From Akkermansiaceae bacterium UBA1518 (GTDB taxonomy: Bacteria > Verrucomicrobiota > Verrucomicrobiia > Verrucomicrobiales > Akkermansiaceae): 17,218 bases of DNA. Where the stretch lies: assembly GCA_002323895.1 (NCBI GenBank), contig DCQM01000204.1, positions 1 to 17,218 of the forward strand, given 5' to 3'. A program made the translations under genes and the position numbers. How positions within the stretch are numbered: the first letter of the stretch is position 1; every line of letters starts with the position of its first letter. Below, piece by piece: positions 1 to 7,129 of this stretch. Below the pieces are notes generated by a model. It did not search any database, was not told where the DNA came from, and was given only the letters and a program-made list of their open reading frames with translations.

Positions 1-375
1 ATTTTTCGTGCCCTAGAACTAGAACAACAATCTCTCGTCGAAGTTGGTAAAATCCAAAACGGGATGACTCCCGCTGCGGTCTTTCTTGCTTGGGGAAGTC
101 CCGATCGTAAGGCTGAGGGTGAAAAAGATGGGGCCCGTTACGAGCAATGGATTTACAACAGCCTCTCACCCGTTGTATTGCAATCAGCCTGGGGCGGGCG
201 TGGTTGGGGTCCTGGTTGGAGCGTCCGTCGAAGTGGAATCGCTGGTCCTGGTTGGGGCCCTTGGGGATGGAATGGCGGAATTGGAACAAATGTCGCCTAT
301 ATTCCTAGTGCTTCTTCTTGGGTGAAATTCATCAACGGAAAAGTCGAAAGCTGGCAGCGGGGGCGTCCGGAATAA
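1..375 (+). CDS. BamE/SmpA-like protein with Gly/Trp-rich segment, 5'-truncated
   Basis: Open from the first base of the window, so the true start lies upstream; 124 residues are visible, ending in TAA. Visible residues 17-52 (GKIQNGMTP, then AVFLAWGSPD, then YEQWIY) fit the pattern of BamE/SmpA-OmlA-type domains: a glycine followed by M-[ST]-x-x-x-V, an LG/WGxP turn, and a closing strand ending in W-x-Y. In that family the domain is small, periplasmic and usually part of an outer-membrane lipoprotein; the signal peptide would be in the missing part. Visible residues 64-93 form an unusual stretch with 6 Trp and 12 Gly out of 30, followed by a C-terminal strand (SSWVKFINGKVESW) that resumes the domain pattern. 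It is convergent with rsgA, with only 9 bases between the stop codons. Family assignment is moderate; function unknown. Confidence 0.6.
   Translation: MFRALELEQQSLVEVGKIQNGMTPAAVFLAWGSPDRKAEGEKDGARYEQWIYNSLSPVVLQSAWGGRGWGPGWSVRRSGIAGPGWGPWGWNGGIGTNVAYIPSASSWVKFINGKVESWQRGRPE
208..255 (+). repeat. In-frame 12-nt direct repeat coding GPGW
   Basis: GGTCCTGGTTGG occurs identically at 208-219 and 244-255, exactly 36 nt (12 codons) apart and in the reading frame of the BamE-like gene. Each copy encodes Gly-Pro-Gly-Trp within the Gly/Trp-rich segment at 190-279. Identical codons in both copies suggest an internal duplication rather than chance amino-acid convergence. Confidence 0.7.
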
Positions 376-384
376 GCGCAACTC

Positions 385-1491
385 TCAAAGCTCTCCACGC
401 TCTTCTTTCTCGAGCTCAATCCGGTCATCGCGGTTCCGCGCCTTTACACGATTATTTCTCTTACTCCAGCGTTCCACAATCATTTGCCGCTTCTTGCGAC
501 GAAAGTTAAGTTCCTCGATTTCTTCATCGAGGCGCAGAAACCCCTGATAGCGGGCCAAATCCAAATCACCCGCCTTCACCGCGCTTTCAATCGCGCATCC
601 TTTGTCGCCCTTATGCTTACAGTCGCGGAACTTACACTGATTCGTCAACTCCTCCACATCCGCAAAACTATCACGTAGGGTATCTTCATCTGTCCACATC
701 TGGACTTCCCGTATCCCTGGGTTGTCCACCAACATTCCCCCTGCTTCGAGGACGACTAATTCTCGCGCCACAGTTGTATGCCGCCCCTTACCCGTAACTT
801 CGTTGACCTCGCCGGTCCACAACCATTCCTCGCCGAGCAATTGATTCACTAGCGTTGATTTTCCCACTCCGCTAGAGCCCACCAAAGTGAGCGTAATCCC
901 AGTTTGGAGGTAAGATTTCAGAACCTCCAAACCCTCATGACGTGTCGCACTGGTCACATAAACTTCCGAATCGGGAGCTAATTCCTGAATCTCTTGGCTG
1001 GCTTTTTCATTCACCTCCGCCTCGAAGAGATCAGACTTGTTCAATAATACCACGGAACGCGCGCCGCTCTTTTGAATAATCGTAAAGTAGCGCTCCATGC
1101 GCCGGAGGTTGAAATCAGATCCCGCATCAGTCACCACAACTACGATATCGACATTTGCCGCCATTACTTGCTCTTCGCTACTTTTCCCAGGAGCTTTCCT
1201 TGAAAAACAGGTCTTCCGGGGAAAGCGAGCCCGAATAATATGCTCATCGTTTTCACCCGCGCCCAACTCAATGGCCACCCAGTCACCCACCGCAGGAAGT
1301 TCGGCGTCGCAGGAGGCATCGTGCCAAACCTTACCACCCACCACGCAATCAACCTCCTCGGCATCATCAAGCAAGGCCGAGAAATTAATCTTTGTCTCTC
1401 TTATCAACCGTCCTGGCACCCAGCCATCCTTCGAGGACTCATTAAAGGCCTTTTCAAAGTCATCATTCCATCCGAGATCGCGTAGCGTCAT
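385..1491 (-). CDS. rsgA: Ribosome small subunit-dependent GTPase A (RsgA/YjeQ)
   Basis: Circularly permuted GTPase that checks late 30S subunit maturation; cytoplasmic. With the ATG at 1491 the protein has 368 residues, normal for the family. Motifs come in the permuted order G4-G1-G3: NKSD at 151-154, the P-loop GSSGVGKST at 205-213 and DNPG at 256-259. An N-terminal OB-fold precedes them (VGDWVAIE, about 68-75). The C-terminal zinc knuckle has C286, C291, H293 and C299 in the usual C-x4-C-x-H-x5-C arrangement, and a basic tail follows. An in-frame TTG five codons upstream (1506) would also be open, but family members typically begin MTLxDLGW, which matches the ATG at 1491. Transcribed divergently from the rhomboid gene; no terminator is visible in the 9-nt gap to the convergent upstream gene. 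Confidence 0.96.
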   Translation of the reverse strand: MTLRDLGWNDDFEKAFNESSKDGWVPGRLIRETKINFSALLDDAEEVDCVVGGKVWHDASCDAELPAVGDWVAIELGAGENDEHIIRARFPRKTCFSRKAPGKSSEEQVMAANVDIVVVVTDAGSDFNLRRMERYFTIIQKSGARSVVLLNKSDLFEAEVNEKASQEIQELAPDSEVYVTSATRHEGLEVLKSYLQTGITLTLVGSSGVGKSTLVNQLLGEEWLWTGEVNEVTGKGRHTTVARELVVLEAGGMLVDNPGIREVQMWTDEDTLRDSFADVEELTNQCKFRDCKHKGDKGCAIESAVKAGDLDLARYQGFLRLDEEIEELNFRRKKRQMIVERWSKRNNRVKARNRDDRIELEKEERGEL

Positions 1492-1570
1492 CGCGCACCA
1501 GTTCAAACCGGAATCGCCTCGATAAAAAGTTTCATTTTCCAGTCCTGCAAATCACTGCTATTGCTTTGGC

Positions 1571-2461
1571 GTGGGATACAGTGATCGTGAATACATGCAG
1601 CCTGACTATCAATCAGGCCCGCCACGCATGCCCGGCCCCTTCGAAGGGGCCCCAGTCAGCAAATGGCTTCTTATCATTAATGTTACCGTTCTCTTCTTAC
1701 AGATTCTTTTAACCGGCCCGGGTGAACGATTACAAGAATCTACATTTTACCAATTTGGTAGCTTTAGCATCCAAGATGGAATCTATGGATTTCAGATCTG
1801 GCGTCTTATTACCTTTCAATTTCTCCACGCAGGATTCGGACACCTCTTCGCTAATTGCCTCGGACTCCTCTTCTTTGGCCCGCACATTGAACGGTGGATG
1901 ACTAGCCGAGCCTATCTGACCTTCTACCTCCTCTGTGGAGTGGCGGGGGCCCTCTTTTACACTTTGCTCTTCTTCTTGCCGGGATTTTTTGACGCCTACG
2001 CCCCCGCTGTTCAGATGGTAGGAGCCTCAGCCGGCCTATTTGGAATACTAGCCGCGTTCTATTTCATCGCACCTGACGCACGGATCCTCCTCTTTTTTGT
2101 CATCCCACTAAAAATGCGAACCTTCGCGATTGGTTATCTCATCATCGAATCCTTGGCTGTCATTTTAAATTGGCATAACGCTGGAGGAAGCGCCGGTCAC
2201 CTCGGCGGAGCGATCTTCGGATTCGCGGTCCTCAAATTACCGCCCCTTAAGGAATTTGTGATTAAACTCTCCCGGATCGGATCAGGCACAGCCAAAAAGG
2301 GGGTTCGAAAGACCCGTGATGCCACCGTATTGCGCGAAAGCAATCGCTCTCCTTTAGAACTGACCAAAGAAGTAGACCGAATCCTCGATAAAATCAGTGC
2401 TCAGGGCATCCAATCCCTGACCAAAAAGGAAAAAGAGGTGCTCGACAAAGCCCGACGCTAG
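1571..2461 (+). CDS. Rhomboid family intramembrane serine protease
   Basis: 296 residues with about six hydrophobic helices between residues 31 and 222. The rhomboid signature is complete: H86-x4-H91-x3-N95 (HAGFGHLFAN), the catalytic serine motif G151-A-S153-A-G155 in one helix, and catalytic H210 in AGHLGGAIFG. These enzymes cleave transmembrane segments of other membrane proteins by a Ser-His dyad in the inner membrane. After the membrane core comes a basic cytoplasmic linker and a C-terminal motif (VDRILDKISAQGIQSLTKKE, 268-287) seen on many Bacteroidetes/Verrucomicrobia rhomboids. The GTG at 1571 and the ATG at 1595 are both possible starts; neither has a good Shine-Dalgarno sequence, and the choice does not touch the membrane core. 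mazG begins 2 nt after the stop, so the two are very likely co-transcribed. Substrate unknown. Confidence 0.93.
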   Translation: MGYSDREYMQPDYQSGPPRMPGPFEGAPVSKWLLIINVTVLFLQILLTGPGERLQESTFYQFGSFSIQDGIYGFQIWRLITFQFLHAGFGHLFANCLGLLFFGPHIERWMTSRAYLTFYLLCGVAGALFYTLLFFLPGFFDAYAPAVQMVGASAGLFGILAAFYFIAPDARILLFFVIPLKMRTFAIGYLIIESLAVILNWHNAGGSAGHLGGAIFGFAVLKLPPLKEFVIKLSRIGSGTAKKGVRKTRDATVLRESNRSPLELTKEVDRILDKISAQGIQSLTKKEKEVLDKARR

Positions 2462-2463
2462 TC

Positions 2464-3276
2464 ATGACAGACGACGAAATGATCAAATGCGCTGAGCCCA
2501 GCCGCCAAATCGAGCGATTGCGCGCCATCATGCATCGGCTACGCGCTCCCGGCGGTTGCCCTTGGGACGCAGAACAAACCCACGAATCACTTGTTCCCAA
2601 CCTCATCGAGGAAACCTATGAAACCGTCGCAGCTATTCGCGCTAACAACGAGGAAAACCTGCAGGAAGAACTTGGGGACCTCCTCCTGCAAGTCGTCTTT
2701 CACGCTGAGCTTGCCGAAGAAGAGAAACGTTTCGACCTCAATGACATTGCACGCGGCATCAGCGAAAAATTGGTCCGCCGTCACCCCCATGTTTATGGCG
2801 ATTCTAACGTCAGCGGAACCGATGGAGTCCTCGCCCAATGGGAAGACATTAAACGAGCCGAAAAAGGCCACGAAGAGAAGCCCTACCTCCATGGGGTCGG
2901 CAAGGGGCTTCCCGCCCTCTTGAAAGCAGCTAAACTCCAGAAGAAAGCCAGCAAGGTGGGCTTCGACTGGCCAGACACCACAGGCATCGCCGAGAAGATC
3001 GACGAAGAACTCGCTGAAGTTCGAGAGGAACTAGCGAAGCACGAAAAAGGAACTCCCGCCTCGAGAGAACTTCAGGCCGAAATTGGTGATCTCCTCTTCA
3101 TTGTGACAAACTTAGCACGTAAGCTCGAAGTTGACCCTGAAGTAGCGCTAGAAATTACAAACGACAAATTCCTTCACCGATTCAAGCAGGTCGAAAAAGG
3201 CCTTAAAAGAGACCAAATAACTTTGGAAGAAGCGACTCTCGAACAAATGGACGCTCACTGGAACGCCGCGAAATAA
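2464..3276 (+). CDS. mazG: MazG, nucleoside triphosphate pyrophosphohydrolase
   Basis: Hydrolyses (d)NTPs to NMP and PPi, clearing damaged nucleotides; cytoplasmic. At 270 residues it matches full-length two-domain MazG (E. coli about 263). The N-terminal domain opens with the diagnostic LRAPGGCPWDAEQTH (27-40) and carries the metal-binding E49-E50-x2-E53 and E69-x2-D72. The C-terminal domain repeats the pattern, with EELAEVREEL at 181-190 and E206-x2-D209 (EIGDLLF), and keeps the conserved KVGFDWP linker (164-170). It starts at the ATG 2 nt after the rhomboid stop and shares that transcript. All metal ligands are present, so it should be active. Confidence 0.96.
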   Translation: MTDDEMIKCAEPSRQIERLRAIMHRLRAPGGCPWDAEQTHESLVPNLIEETYETVAAIRANNEENLQEELGDLLLQVVFHAELAEEEKRFDLNDIARGISEKLVRRHPHVYGDSNVSGTDGVLAQWEDIKRAEKGHEEKPYLHGVGKGLPALLKAAKLQKKASKVGFDWPDTTGIAEKIDEELAEVREELAKHEKGTPASRELQAEIGDLLFIVTNLARKLEVDPEVALEITNDKFLHRFKQVEKGLKRDQITLEEATLEQMDAHWNAAK

Positions 3277-3400
3277 CGTGAATGACGCGTATCCCGTTTC
3301 ACGGTTTCCTAGTCGCAATTCTTCCAAGCGTTTGACCCTTTTCGTCATACTCTATTGATCGCGTTCGTAGACACTTTCTGCGACTGACGAAGAAAAATCA

Positions 3401-3429
3401 TTGCCCTTCTTGCAGCTCTCCCTTACCTC
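3401..3429 (+). promoter_or_regulatory. Candidate promoter for the SRP RNA
   Basis: TTGCCC at 3401-3406 lies 17 nt upstream of TACCTC at 3424-3429, which would place transcription start close to the predicted 5' end of the RNA (about 3436). The -35 is a fair match and the -10 is poor. Position is the main support; this is tentative. Confidence 0.25.
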
Positions 3430-3435
3430 TCCCTC

Positions 3436-3531
3436 GTCAGGAGCCGCGGAGTGTGGGCTTGTGGACCCGGTCAGGACGGAAACGTAGCAGCCGCAGCTTG
3501 TCCCTCATTGCCGTGGCTTCCTGGCATTTTT
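3436..3531 (+). ncRNA. ffs: Small bacterial signal recognition particle RNA (4.5S type)
   Basis: The conserved Ffh-binding domain is visible: GGTCAGG at 3469-3475, a three-pair apical stem (A3476-T3485, C3477-G3484, G3478-C3483) capped by a GAAA tetraloop at 3479-3482, and AGCAGCC at 3486-3492. A lower helix pairs GGAC (3463-3466) with GTCC (3500-3503). The ends close in a long terminal stem, 3436-3449 with 3511-3525, with G-T wobbles and one bulge, followed by a T-run at 3527-3531 that can serve as the terminator. The RNA forms the SRP core with Ffh and targets nascent membrane proteins. There is no Alu domain, so it is the short type. It occupies the 334-nt gap between mazG and the aldo/keto reductase; I see nothing else certain in 3277-3400. 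Ends are estimated from the pairing. Confidence 0.9.
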
Positions 3532-3558
3532 CAGTTTAAGCCATCCTACCTTACGTTC

Positions 3559-3585
3559 AGTGCTTTTTTATTGGCCGGAAGCACT
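3559..3585. other. 7-bp inverted repeat ahead of the aldo/keto reductase gene
   Basis: AGTGCTT (3559-3565) and AAGCACT (3579-3585) are perfect inverted copies around a 13-nt T-rich loop, ending 25 nt before the ATG at 3611. It could be an mRNA leader hairpin or a protein-binding site. A U-tract does not follow on the + strand, so it is not a good terminator. Confidence 0.35.
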
Positions 3586-3610
3586 TCTCCTTTCCTAAGC
3601 TCTCGGTGAT

Positions 3611-4576
3611 ATGTCAGCACACCTCTTTCCCGATGGGTCAGCCCTACCTTCCCCCGGTCTTGGCACTTGGAAAATCCCGGAAGAACTCACCCCACAAATC
3701 GTCCATCAAGCAATTGAGCTCGGGTATCGGCACCTCGACTGCGCCGCCGACTATGGAAATGAATCCCTCGTTGGAAAAGGAATCGCTTCCGCCATCAATG
3801 CCGGACTGTGCACCCGCGACGACCTCTGGGTCACCGGCAAACTTTGGAACACTTACCACGAGCCCCAACATGTTCGCTCCGCTTGCGAAAAAACCCTCAA
3901 CGATCTAGGGCTCGAACAACTCGACCTCTTTCTCATCCACTTCCCCATCGCGCTCGAATTCGTTTCTTTCGACAAAATGTATCCTCCCGGCTGGACCGCC
4001 GGGGGCGAAGCCATGAAGCCAATATCCGTATCTTATTACGATACGTGGCGTGCTATGGAAGAACTCATCGACTCTGGCCTCACCAAACGAATAGGAGTTT
4101 CTAACATCGGCACCACCATGCTTCGTGAGGTTCTTGCATACGCCCGCATCAAGCCAGCCGTCCTACAAGTCGAAATGCACCCCTATCTTTGCCAAGAAAA
4201 CCTCCTCCGTTTCTGTCATGACCAGGACGTGGCTGTCACCGCCTTCTCGCCCTTCGGAGCAGACTCCTATCTCCCCCTTGGCATGGCCGAGGAACACGAG
4301 CGTATCCTCTCCCACACGGTCCTCGAAGAAATCGCGAAGACCCATGGCAAATCAACCGCCCAAGTCGCCCTTCGCTGGGCCATGCAGCGTGGCACCATTC
4401 CCATTCCCAAAACACAATCACCCGACCACTTACGCGAAAATTTCGATCTTTTCGAATTCAGTCTTACCTCCGAAGAACTCGCCGCGATCTCTGCCCTCGA
4501 TCAGCAAAAACGTTTCAACGATCCCGCCGTCTTCGGAGAACAAGCCTTCAACACTTTCTTCCCAATCTTTGACTAA
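3611..4576 (+). CDS. Aldo/keto reductase, xylose reductase-like (AKR2-type)
   Basis: NAD(P)H-dependent reduction of an aldehyde or aldose to an alcohol; cytoplasmic (beta/alpha)8 barrel of 321 residues, the usual length. The catalytic tetrad is intact: D43 and Y48 (LDCAADYGNE), K77 (VTGKLWN) and H110 (LFLIHFP). The cofactor loop IPKTQSPDHLRENF (264-277) has the Lys and Arg that usually bind NADP(H). The segment after H110 (FPIALEFVSF, then MYPPGW) and the C-terminal ALDQQKRFNDP resemble the corresponding stretches of fungal and bacterial xylose reductases more than the common bacterial 2,5-diketogluconate reductases. The next gene's ATG follows the TAA directly, so the two are translationally coupled. 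Xylose or another aldose is a reasonable but unproven substrate. Confidence 0.92.
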   Translation: MSAHLFPDGSALPSPGLGTWKIPEELTPQIVHQAIELGYRHLDCAADYGNESLVGKGIASAINAGLCTRDDLWVTGKLWNTYHEPQHVRSACEKTLNDLGLEQLDLFLIHFPIALEFVSFDKMYPPGWTAGGEAMKPISVSYYDTWRAMEELIDSGLTKRIGVSNIGTTMLREVLAYARIKPAVLQVEMHPYLCQENLLRFCHDQDVAVTAFSPFGADSYLPLGMAEEHERILSHTVLEEIAKTHGKSTAQVALRWAMQRGTIPIPKTQSPDHLRENFDLFEFSLTSEELAAISALDQQKRFNDPAVFGEQAFNTFFPIFD

Positions 4577-5284
4577 ATGAAATCACTCACAGGAAAAACA
4601 GCCCTCGTTACCGGAGGTGGAAGCGGAGTTGGGTTAGGCACGGCAAAGGCCCTCGCTGAAGCTGGAGCTACCGTAACCATCTGCGGTCGCAATCTTGAAA
4701 AGCTCGAAGCAGTCGCCGGAGATAAACTTTCCGCACGCAAGTGCGACATCTCAAAGCGAGAAGAAGTTGACGCACTCATTTCCGAGCTTGGCGCGCCCGA
4801 TATCCTTGTCAACTCGGCCGGAGTGAACATTGTAAAACGCAAGGTCAGTGAAATTGACCCTGCGGACTTTGATAAGCTACTCGCTATCAACTGCACTGGC
4901 TTTTTTAACCTCATTCACGCCGCCCTTCCTGCGATGCGCGAACGGCAGGATGGCCTCGTTTTTAATATCTCCTCAATCGCAGGAAAACGTGCTTACCCCC
5001 TTGCCGGCATGGCCTATGCCACTTCCAAGTTTGGTGTCTCTGGCATGGCTTCTGCCATCAACGCCGAGGAAGCTGGAAATGGTATCCGTATTACCAGCAT
5101 CTTTCCTGGTGAGATCAACACTCCTATCCTAGACGAACGCCCAGTCAAAGTCCCGGACGAACAAAAATCCCGCATGGTTCACCCCGAGGATATCGCCTCC
5201 CTTATTGTCGCAATCGCTCAGCTCCCGCAACACGTTGTCGTCCCCGAATTGATTATTAAACCCACCTATCAGGAATTCATCTAA
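4577..5284 (+). CDS. SDR family NAD(P)-dependent oxidoreductase
   Basis: Classical short-chain dehydrogenase/reductase of 235 residues with a Rossmann fold. The glycine-rich cofactor motif is T12-GGGSGVG19, the structural NSAG motif is at 79-82, and the catalytic Asn-Ser-Tyr-Lys set is N105, S133, Y147 and K151 (YATSK). C37-G-R-N after the second strand hints at an NADP preference, since a basic residue stands where NAD enzymes carry Asp. D57 (KCDIS) matches the adenine-ring motif. The C-terminal region is short, ending in KPTYQEFI, as in tetrameric SDRs of the 3-oxoacyl-ACP or sugar/polyol dehydrogenase type. The ATG directly abuts the aldo/keto reductase stop, suggesting linked substrates, for instance a polyol made by one and oxidised by the other. 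Substrate not identifiable from sequence. Confidence 0.92.
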   Translation: MKSLTGKTALVTGGGSGVGLGTAKALAEAGATVTICGRNLEKLEAVAGDKLSARKCDISKREEVDALISELGAPDILVNSAGVNIVKRKVSEIDPADFDKLLAINCTGFFNLIHAALPAMRERQDGLVFNISSIAGKRAYPLAGMAYATSKFGVSGMASAINAEEAGNGIRITSIFPGEINTPILDERPVKVPDEQKSRMVHPEDIASLIVAIAQLPQHVVVPELIIKPTYQEFI

Positions 5285-5367
5285 ACAGCCGGCTAGAATA
5301 ACCACAGAAAGCAAAGGGCCCGCAAGCTTGGCTACAATTGCTACGGCCATCCTCACAGCTCCAAGCC

Positions 5368-5769
5368 CTACCAGAGATCGACCTTTTCCCACTCTACCGG
5401 TCCCCCAAAGCCTGGCACAAAATATCCTCGAAAAGCCTGAACCTGACCATTTCCTTTGATCACATAAATAGCCTGGAGATCATCCTTCGAATCCCCGGTC
5501 TCAAGAAAACTTGCGGCAGCGATAGCATTAGCCGGAATACCTTTCTGCGAAAACTGCCTTTTAGTGATCATCGTAAAATTCCGAATATTTTCCTGAATTG
5601 GGTGTGGTTCCCCACCTGCCCGCACATAAAGCCCCATCCCACCCCCTGGTTGCCAAGGAGTTATGAACTGAACCTCAGAAGGGGATGAACGGGCTCGTTC
5701 ATTTTGCGCCTCCTGAGTGCAGGATTGCAAGAAGGAGAGACCGCAGATTAAGACGAGAAGGTGGTTCAT
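5368..5769 (-). CDS. Small predicted lipoprotein of unknown function
   Basis: The reading frame is open to 5856, but the ATG at 5769 gives a clean lipoprotein signal: MNHLLVLICGLSF, then L14-Q-S-C17 as lipobox. Upstream codons overlap the intrinsic terminator of the preceding gene (5829-5864), which also argues for the shorter, 133-residue form. The mature part (18-133) is mostly predicted strand and loop, with a Gly-rich turn (WQPGGGMGLYVRAGG, 39-53) and no cysteine besides the lipidated one. No family is recognised. It lies downstream of the OmpA-like gene on the same strand but behind its terminator, so it probably has its own promoter. It is convergent with the SDR gene, with an 83-nt gap. 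Confidence 0.7.
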   Translation of the reverse strand: MNHLLVLICGLSFLQSCTQEAQNERARSSPSEVQFITPWQPGGGMGLYVRAGGEPHPIQENIRNFTMITKRQFSQKGIPANAIAAASFLETGDSKDDLQAIYVIKGNGQVQAFRGYFVPGFGGPVEWEKVDLW

Positions 5770-5828
5770 AAAAATGGACAGAAATGTAAGGTTGCGGCCA
5801 ATCTCGAAGTTTATCCAATCAAAACGCC

Positions 5829-5864
5829 AAAAAAAACGGCGAAGTAGAGGAACCACTTCACCGT
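5829..5864 (-). terminator. Intrinsic terminator of the OmpA-like gene
   Basis: Read on the minus strand, ACGGTGAAGT (5864-5855) pairs with ACTTCGCCGT (5845-5836): ten pairs with one G-T wobble around a 9-nt loop. A run of eight T follows at 5836-5829. It begins about 20 nt after the OmpA-like stop codon at 5885. This is a textbook rho-independent terminator and separates the two lipoprotein genes into different transcripts. Confidence 0.88.
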
Positions 5865-5884
5865 TTGTCCAAAGTAGAAAATTT

Positions 5885-6553
5885 TTAATTAAGGGGAGCC
5901 AACTGAATACTCACCCGGCGGTTAGCCTGGCGACCTGACGCGGTATTATTGTCGGCAATCGGCTGATCCATACCCCGCCCACTAACTTGAAATCTTTGCG
6001 ACGCAACTGCTTGAGTCTGCAAGAACTGAGCCACACTGTTGGCACGGGCCTCGGAAAGCCGGTAATTATAGTCGCGCGCGCCCACGTTATCGGTATGGCC
6101 GGTAATCGCGACCATGGTCCTATTGTATTTATTCAAAACCTTGGCAACGGAGGCCAAAGTCGGATAAAATTGACCAACGATACCTGAGCTTCCTGTCGAG
6201 AAAGTGATATCCCCTGGCATTACCAAGGTGATCTGGTTTCCATTACGACTAATCCCAACGCCAGCCCCTTCGAGTTCGCGACGAAGCTCGGATTCCTGCT
6301 TATCCATGTAAGCCCCAATTCCAGATCCAGCAAGGGCACCAACGCCAGCCCCAAGTAATGCCCGTTGTTTCCTTTCCGTATTACTACCTCCAGACAAGGC
6401 TCCAATACCTGCCCCAAACAATCCACCGATAATTGCGCCAGTTGTTGCTTTCGCTTGCTGGGATTCACCGGTGTATGGATTTGCCGTTTGACAAGAGGTC
6501 AGGGTCAAACTGCCAACTACAAAATATGCGACAACATTTTTAGTAAATTTCAT
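5885..6553 (-). CDS. OmpA family lipoprotein with glycine zipper
   Basis: 222 residues in three parts. Residues 1-21 are a lipoprotein signal with lipobox L18-T-S-C21. Residues 38-82 form a glycine zipper (TTGAIIGGLFGAGIG, then LLGAGVGALAGSGIG) able to insert in or pack against a membrane. Residues 107-218 are an OmpA C-terminal, peptidoglycan-binding domain with TGHTDNVGARDYN and the LSEARANSV helix; D155 and R170, 15 residues apart, match the diaminopimelate-binding pair. Family members tether the outer membrane to the cell wall. The closest general architecture is the YiaD/Pal-like glycine-zipper OmpA lipoprotein. It is a single-gene transcript ending at the strong terminator at 5829-5864 and is divergent from the cupin gene. 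Confidence 0.94.
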   Translation of the reverse strand: MKFTKNVVAYFVVGSLTLTSCQTANPYTGESQQAKATTGAIIGGLFGAGIGALSGGSNTERKQRALLGAGVGALAGSGIGAYMDKQESELRRELEGAGVGISRNGNQITLVMPGDITFSTGSSGIVGQFYPTLASVAKVLNKYNRTMVAITGHTDNVGARDYNYRLSEARANSVAQFLQTQAVASQRFQVSGRGMDQPIADNNTASGRQANRRVSIQLAPLN

Positions 6554-6559
6554 GATCTA

Positions 6560-6632
6560 AAGGATACCTCGAAAAATTAGTTAATCCACCCTAAATAACA
6601 GTTCGCCTTATCGGAAGGGTCTCACTATCCTT
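6560..6632. promoter_or_regulatory. Mirrored TATCCTT elements in a divergent intergenic region
   Basis: TATCCTT stands at 6626-6632, 8 nt before the cupin ATG, and its exact inverse AAGGATA at 6560-6566 puts the same TATCCTT 6 nt before the OmpA-like ATG on the other strand. TATCCT matches four of six bases of a -10 box, so the pair could be promoters giving very short leaders or a paired regulator site. The -35 regions are poor. Confidence 0.25.
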
Positions 6633-6640
6633 GGGAAGCT

Positions 6641-7129
6641 ATGCCAAATGCCTTACCCAATCCCATCGGAAACCTCTTTGCCCTCGACGAAGCGATCCTA
6701 TCCAAAGGGAAATCTGCTTCAAGAAAAAGCTCCCGACTTCGCATGATCCAACCCGTGCAGCGCACACAAGCCGCAAAGGTCCAACGCCTCCTCAATTTTC
6801 TTCAACCCGGAACTTACATTCGCCCGCACTGTCATCCTTTGGAACAAGCCACCGAGTCGGTATGCCTTCTCAATGGGCATCTAGAAGTTCTCATCTTCAA
6901 TCCGCAGGGATCAATTCACACTCGGCACCATCTGACTCCCACTTCACCCCTCATTGATATCGAACCAAGAGTTTGGCACGGCATGATCGTCCATGAACCT
7001 GACACCGTAATCTTTGAAGTCAAAAAAGGCCCGTACAATCCAGCGACAGACAAGGAATTCGCCTCATGGTCTCCCGAAGAAGACTCTCCCGAGGTAAAAG
7101 AATTCCTCGCCCGCCTTAACAAGGATTAA
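6641..7129 (+). CDS. WbuC family cupin-fold metalloprotein
   Basis: 162 residues, a normal size for the family. The WbuC pattern is present: a leading RRTQ-like variant (QRTQAAKVQRLLNFLQPGTY, 40-59), the metal-binding cluster RPHCHP with H63 and H65, E72, then W112-H113 (EPRVWHGMIV), and the closing signature FEVKKGPYNPATDKEFASWSPEE (125-147). WbuC proteins are often found in O-antigen or other surface-polysaccharide clusters; their reaction is not established. Here no polysaccharide gene is adjacent: the gene is divergent from an OmpA-like lipoprotein and its stop directly abuts the stop of the convergent GH13 gene, with no intergenic base. The ATG is preceded by CTTGGGAAGCT, a weak ribosome-binding site. 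Confidence 0.85.
   Translation: MPNALPNPIGNLFALDEAILSKGKSASRKSSRLRMIQPVQRTQAAKVQRLLNFLQPGTYIRPHCHPLEQATESVCLLNGHLEVLIFNPQGSIHTRHHLTPTSPLIDIEPRVWHGMIVHEPDTVIFEVKKGPYNPATDKEFASWSPEEDSPEVKEFLARLNKD

Noticed and set aside
1492..1506. TTG start adding five residues to RsgA
   Set aside because: Family N-termini match the ATG at 1491 (MTLRDLGW), and no ribosome-binding site favours the TTG.
3332..3360. TTGACC with a possible downstream -10 as SRP RNA promoter
   Set aside because: It lies about 80 nt before the predicted RNA 5' end and has no good -10 at the right spacing. The nearer candidate at 3401-3429 fits better.
5129..5350. Minus-strand frame beginning MAVAIVAKLAG with a lipobox-like LAGC
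   Set aside because: Most of it is antisense to the end of the SDR gene, and the SDR has intact catalytic motifs and family-typical ending. The lipobox is coincidental.
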